Shown: positions 58,668-64,000 of the stretch, one piece after another | Numbering within the stretch: position 1 is the first letter of the stretch | Layout: each line of letters begins with the position of its first letter | DNA from: Gordionus sp. m RMFG-2023 | Taxonomy: Eukaryota > Nematomorpha > Gordioida > Chordodea > Parachordodidae | Length of the DNA: 64,000 bases | NCBI RefSeq assembly: GCF_954871325.1 | Contig: NC_088776.1 | Span: 49,866,569-49,930,568, forward strand | Reading direction: 5' to 3' | The notes under the pieces: generated by a model | The model's input: the letters and a program-made list of their open reading frames with translations, nothing else | Told to the model about the DNA's origin: nothing | The model's database searches: none | Position numbers and translations under genes: made by a program

Positions 58668-58838
58668 TTAGTTTTGTCCAAAATCGAGATTTCTATTTAA
58701 ACGAAAAATATTACTTAAGCCTCTAGATTTAGTCCAAAGAATACTAAAACGGTTATCTATATGCAAAATCCTTGAGCAAAATAAAAATAATTTACTGTTT
58801 TTAAAAATCGGTATTATCTAGGTTTTCGACAATGCTAA
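58668..58838. repeat. Hairpin MITE family A, copy 13 (strongly diverged)
   Basis: Recognised by AAAAATATTACTTAAGCCTC, TAGATTTAGTCCAAAG and the right part TACTGTTTTTAAAAATCGGT. The ends are eroded. Confidence 0.5.
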
Positions 58839-59253
58839 TAAAAGTTATAAACATAATGTAGAAAACCAATATATATATTTAATCCATTTTTATGACCATA
58901 ATAATAACATCATAAAAACAAAATGTCCAACGATAATTTAAAAAAAGCCCATAAATATCAATTATAAATGACAGATGCAACACTAATTAAATTTATATTG
59001 ATCATAGATATATTGATCTTTATTATGCCATTGCCATCAATTGAAATTAACCTAAATAATTAGGATTTAATTGTAATAAGTTTAAGGTATTAAGATTTCA
59101 AAGTTAATCCTGAAAGTTTGGCACGCGCACGACATAACTAATCGTTGCTTAGCAGTGGTTTAAATTTCTGTGGGAAGACTTGGATAAATAAAACCATTCT
59201 CTGTGGAGATAGATAGAGTAGGAAATTGTCCTCGAGACTCTTCGATTTAAAGT

Positions 59254-59357
59254 ATGCGAAGGAGTTATCAATTAAAAGGGGCACGAATGAGGGGGGATCG
59301 AATAACAAAAAAGATTTCTAAAGACCTATCGTTGGCAAGCAAAGGGTCAGGATTTCG
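59254..59357 (+). CDS. Likely first coding exon of an unrecognised + strand gene
   Basis: An in-frame TAA lies just upstream of ATG at 59254, and the exon ends at a canonical donor TTTCG|GTGAGT. Reads MRRSYQLKGARMRGDRITKK, then ISKDLSLASKGSGF. Strongly basic; could be a nuclear or mitochondrial N-terminus, which is inference. The surrounding 350 bp is clearly less AT-rich than the neighbourhood. Continuing exons were not identified. Confidence 0.45.
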
Positions 59358-59459
59358 GTGAGTTTACTCATTGGGGCACACAAGAGACGAGAAGAGGATA
59401 TGAAAGCGCTAATTGAAAGTAACAAAAATAACCTGTCTTTAGTCAACTTATTGTAGGTC

Positions 59460-60660
59460 TTTGGTTATATTCTATTTTTATAATAATAATTTTTAGGTTT
59501 TCACTTTTTTTTAATTAACTTCTTTATATAATAAAAAACAATATTTCATTTCTTCATGTCCGGGTTATTAAAATTTGTTTAATGCCAGTGACTTGAATCA
59601 TTAAGTGATTTTTTCAAGCAAGAAAATAGCATTATGATTTAGTATTGAAACTTTAAAAGATGAAAAGTGGTATGATACATTTGGATTGATATATAAATCT
59701 CTTGCTTATATTTGCTAAAATAATTGAGTTAAGATTTAAAATTAAATCGGGCTCTCGAAGTTGGGTTTAAATCATTAGAAAATATAAAGAATATTAAATA
59801 TATTTTTTTAAATTTTAATTATATACCTAAACAGCAATTTTATTTTGGTTTACTTGTGAATAGTATTTTTGATTTCAGCAAAAATAGCTCTTATGTTATC
59901 TTCATAAAACTGCAAAATTTTTTTTAGATAAATGTGTAACTGGCATTAGTATATGAACTAAATATAATGATTGAATCATTTAAAGTCCACAAATTATAAA
60001 AAAAATAGATTTTTTTAAATATTTATATAAAATATTCCTATCTATCATAGTTTTGAAGGTTAGTCCTAAATTAAATTTGTTAGATTTAAAAACCTTATTT
60101 AATCTACCTACGGTAATGCCGCGATATACCTAGGGCGAGGCTAATATTATTCAAGATTGAATAAAACTATATTTTTTTTAAACTATGAAAAAAACTACTC
60201 CCCGCTTGACATGACATGCAATTTTGAAAATTTAATCTTGTCGTGCTGTAGAAATCAGCGGATTAGTTTCTTTATTAGAAAAACCCCAATCCTGTAAACT
60301 TTTTTACCTAAACTTATATAAATAAATTCATTTATTTTTAATTCTAAAAAAAAATTGTATTATTTTTTCAGTGGTTAAAATTTAATTTTCAAATTCTCAA
60401 TCAAATTAAATTTAATGCAGCGAGAGAAATGATAGTTGTGAAATAAATATTAATTTCTTCTTAAACAATACTTTTTTTTCAAAATTGTTGTATAAATTTT
60501 AATGTATTGATAATATTGATTTTTATTATTTTCGAATGTTTTATATTGATGGTATTGATCTCACTCCTAACACATGAAGTAAAAATAAGTATAATATTTA
60601 CCTGAATAGGCAATAATTCCGATTTTATAAAAATCTTGTATATTTTATATTAATATTACT
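59460..60660. other. Non-coding AT-rich stretch
   Basis: No supported exon, RNA gene or repeat boundary. A possible intron of the gene starting at 59254. Confidence 0.4.
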
Positions 60661-60672
60661 AATTAAGAATGT

Positions 60673-60893
60673 TAGTGTTGGTAAACTTTTCGATTTGAGC
60701 CGATTTTTAAAAACGGTTAACTCAATATTTTATCCACAAAAATTTTACGCATGCCTGAAGATTTTGCTCATAAATAGTACAAAGATTTGGAGATCTATTA
60801 GCAAAATCATCGAGGCTTAGGCGATAATTTTCTGGCTAACATATTTAATTAACAGCTTTACAATCGGCTCAAATCGAGCGGCTTAACAACACT
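60673..60893. repeat. Hairpin MITE family A, copy 14
   Basis: AGTGTTGGTAAACTTTTCGA to AATCGAGCGGCTTAACAACA, then CT, flanked by T and A. Arms well kept: GATTTGAGCCGATTTTTAAA on the left, CAATCGGCTCAAATCGAGCG on the right. Loop AAATAGTACAAAGATTTGGA. Confidence 0.9.
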
Positions 60894-61084
60894 AAAGAAT
60901 ATAATAGATATGTAGATGACAAAACATTTCTCTAAATGCTCTTTTGTGTTTTATATAAAAGAAGCTTTTTTTGAATTCAGAACGAAAAGATAATCAGATG
61001 ATTGGTAAATATCAAATTAATACCTTTAATTAATGATACATTTTAAGAATGAGATATGTTAAATATTGTAATACCAACTTATAT

Positions 61085-61100
61085 ATTTTATAAAAGGGGG
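61085..61100 (+). repeat. Homopolymer G tract
   Basis: Twelve or so consecutive G in very AT-rich sequence; one of about a dozen such runs in the window. No element end was found around this one. Confidence 0.8.
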
Positions 61101-62202
61101 GGGGGGGTAAACTGTGCTAGGAATTATCATATTCAAAATTCTTGAAATGTAAGTTAACGGGTTAGTTAAAATAAATGTAAAATACTGTACAAGTAGACGA
61201 TGTTTTTAAGGTAAAAACAGAAAGTGGCTATATTATATTTTATTTACTTATATTTCCTATTTTAAAAGTTTAATAATTAAATATGTATTCAAAAATAAAA
61301 TAAATAAAGAGCCAAACCAATCAATCACATAACTTTTAAACATTGGTTGGGAATATGGCTCTTAGAAGTCAAGAGTAAAAGTTTATCCGTGGGACATTTA
61401 AAAATATGAATGCGCCTATCTTTTTTAAAAGAGTTATAATAATATAAATTTAGATTTAAAAATATTAAAGTTTTGCTATATATTAATTAATAAAAAGTAC
61501 TTATAATAATAAATCTAATCACCATATTAAATTAAAAATTTTTTAAATTAATTCAATATTTTTGGCAAAACAATAGTACATAATAATTATTTAGAATCGA
61601 GTTTTTCTGATTCTATTATATAGCTAGCCATATAACCTAGGTTAATTTTTTTAGTAACAAAATTTGATGTGGTATCATATATTTTAATAACATGCTGTAT
61701 AATCCTTGGAAAGCAGACTCCACGTGTCTTCTTTGAAATGTAAAATGGTAATTAAATTTTATTTTCCCATAATTATAAAAATTTACAACATTCTAGATTA
61801 ACAGGGGGGGGGGGGGTTAAATTTGGATGCTAATATTTTTGTTAAATTTTTTCCCAATGAAATATTATGTTTAACATTCACTGATTTTTGTTAAAGATTT
61901 ATTATACATGTAATATAAATTATCCACTAGATGGCACCATGCCTTATAAACATTTGGAAACGAAATACTTATTCCTTCTTAAATATCGTTATTGATCATC
62001 TATCCACTTTCCACCTATCTCCTATGTGATATAACAAATATTCTCAAAATTACTTCTTTTTTTTAAATATATGGAACAGATTTTCTTTAATCCAGGATTA
62101 ACCTCTGTTTTTTTTGTCGAGTTACATTTAAAAGAAATAATTTTTTACTTATTAAAATGATATTTATAAAACTTTCCCTTCCCACCCCCTCTTTATTACG
62201 TC

Positions 62203-62409
62203 AATTCGATTTGAGCTGATTTTTAAAAACGGCTAACTCAATAATTTAGCCTGAAAAATATTGCACAAGCCTAGAGATTTTGGTAATAGATGTCCAAACC
62301 TTTGTGGCATCTATGGGCTAAATCTTAAGGCTTTCGTAATGTTTTTCCGCCTACAATATTGAGCTAGCGTTTTACAAAAACGACGCAAATCGAGCCGTTT
62401 AATAACACT
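62203..62409. repeat. Hairpin MITE family A, copy 15
   Basis: AATTCGATTTGAGCTGATTT to AAATCGAGCCGTTTAATAAC, then ACT and A. Loop CCAAACCTTTGTGGCATCTA; inner arms AAAATATTGCACAAGCCTAG and AAGGCTTTCGTAATGTTTTT. The extreme left end (AGTGTTGTTAAACGG) is lost. Confidence 0.85.
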
Positions 62410-62655
62410 AAAGCCAATAAAATATATTACTATAAAATAAATATATAATATTATGTTAACTACGTGGAGTTATATAAATTATGCATATTTTTTGAGATAT
62501 CGCTTGGCCAAACTAAAAATTATCAGGGTTTTTGAACCGATAAAAATTTTGCGAAATTTGGTACAGGTCTAGGTTCGTAAATTTAAAACATTTCATTTTT
62601 GGTCCAGACCTGCTGGCTTCCGGTTCGGTCTGAAATATCGATTCTGTAGAATGAG

Positions 62656-63033
62656 CAGAGCTACAAGAGAGGAATGCGGGAGGGGGGTACTTTGCATCCA
62701 ATTTTTTGAAGGGGGGGGGGGGTTATGATAAATTTATTGAGGGGTTATCTTTTAAATTTTTAGATGTAATAGTGCAAAATATATTGCTGTTTAATTAATA
62801 AGTTTTTAATGAATTTATGTTCTAAAAAATAACTTTATATTCACAATTTTTGATAGTCGTAAGTCATTCTTTTAAAATTTATGAAGGTGATACCATTATA
62901 ATTAAAAAAGTATAATTAATAATGTGGAAATATAGGCTCGGTAGGTGGCGAAAATTTTTTTTTTGGGGGGGGGGGGGGGTAGGCATAAGTGAGGGGGTTT
63001 GCATTCAGTGAAAATCCTGTCAGGTAGACGTTG
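62656..63033. mobile_element. Non-autonomous hAT-like element, family D copy 2, perfect 8-bp duplication
   Basis: Starts CAGAGCTACAAGAGAGGA and ends, read from the right on the other strand, CAACGTCTACCTGACAGGAT. Flanked by AGAATGAG on both sides (62648-62655 and 63034-63041). 378 bp with three G runs. Its right end matches the left end of 18105-18618, so the two are the same family in opposite orientation. A 62-residue open frame crossing the left junction is not a gene. Confidence 0.85.
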
Positions 63034-63044
63034 AGAATGAGGTA

Positions 63045-64000
63045 TGTATAAATTTAATTTGGAAATTAAAGTTAAAAAAAATTAGCTATTCTTATTATAT
63101 CTAGAAAACTAGGCAGGAGGAATATTTTTTTTTAACGAAAATTAGGGTTCAAAAAATAATTATATAATAAACTTGTCTAATTTGAATATTAAATTTAATT
63201 ATAAGTTTTTAGGAAAAATTTTTTTAAAAAAAATAAAAAACATAAATTAATATTCCTTATCTCATAAATATTTTTATCTGGCAAATACCAAATCCGACTT
63301 TCGCTCATACTTTTTTAATATAAATGATAACTCTAACCCATATTTAATCACACCCCAAATCTCTCCAACCTTTTAATACCCCATATCTCTCTAAACTTTC
63401 CGTTTTAACCCAATTATTTTTAATTTTATGCAAAAATCTGAAATCAAAATGATAAAAGAGTAAGTGAAGACCTTGTGAACGGAAATGTTATAAAGAATCC
63501 TGAATTATCACTTGACTAGTTTATAAATATAGCTTAATTAATAACAATAAGTTGAATATAATTCATTATTTCCCTTCTTCCAAATTTTCGATATTATAAA
63601 GGAATTATTTGTAGCTTTTATACATTTATTAACTGGGTTAAATTTTCATTGCATCTCAAATGATGGAAATAAAAAGAAATGATCAACCATTAAGCGGACT
63701 TTTGACATCAAATTTTAGAAAATTTCCTAAAAATTATTATTCAAAATGGATTTTATTTTATTCTTTTTTATAAACAAACACCTTTATTACTTTCATTAAA
63801 ATATTTGGGGCCGTTATAAAATATTATTTTTTTTAAAAAAAAAGTCTTCAGTTTGGGAATTTCCGAATGACTTAAGTTTTATGCGCATTTTCGAGGCTAA
63901 TTTATTCTATGATAATTTATCAAAAATATTAGAATTAAACGTACAAAAATGTTTAAAATATTAAAAATTTATCTAAAAAAGTATAATGTATATAAATTTC
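63045..64000. other. Non-coding AT-rich stretch
   Basis: No supported exon or element to the right edge. Confidence 0.5.

Overview
The window looks like AT-rich animal nuclear DNA, most likely from an invertebrate. GC is low (by eye about a quarter). Genes are split into small exons with GT-AG introns, and the rest is filled with small DNA-transposon derivatives, LINE fragments and homopolymer G or C runs. I cannot name the species. The two recognisable host genes are animal signalling and cytoskeletal genes. No rRNA, tRNA, CRISPR or bacterial operon structure was seen, and no viral or LTR fossil.

Region 1-13.5 kb (+ strand) holds the 3' part of a p190RhoGAP (ARHGAP5/ARHGAP35-type) gene. Exons with compatible reading phases give a pseudoGTPase-like segment (CCQCGDNF, then DGYVLVYDVKRKAS), a long polar linker and a C-terminal RhoGAP domain with the arginine-finger motif EGIYRVPG. 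The N-terminal GTPase and FF part lies left of the window. The very end of the RhoGAP domain was not found.

Region 14-21 kb is a repeat yard: a decayed Tc1/mariner transposase, an RTE-type LINE fragment, a hAT-like element with target duplications sitting in one unit of a tandem duplication, and dispersed repeats.

Region 21.8-37.5 kb (- strand) holds a FERM-domain gene of the FRMD3/FRMD5 type, convergent with the first gene. Seventeen exons were placed. They give most of the FERM domain ([44 protein letters not shown]), the adjacent FA-type motif RYSGRVERE, a Ser/Pro-rich tail and one C-terminal membrane helix, the family's layout. Its introns carry a 1.4-kb long-terminal-inverted-repeat element, head-to-head LINE fragments and five copies of a palindromic MITE.

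Region 38-64 kb is mostly non-coding. It has the start of an unrecognised - strand membrane protein (46.2 kb), the last three exons of an unrecognised + strand gene (56.3-58.1 kb) and a likely first exon on + (59.25 kb). Three hAT-like elements lie here (48.3, 50.9 and 62.7 kb).

The most notable non-genic signals are (a) about 15 copies of a near-perfect ~220-bp hairpin repeat with TA-type ends, (b) three hAT-like elements that each interrupt one member of a local duplicated pair, so the other member shows the empty site, and (c) very small exons and a 36-bp intron in the FERM gene. All identifications rest on reading motifs by eye; no database search was possible.
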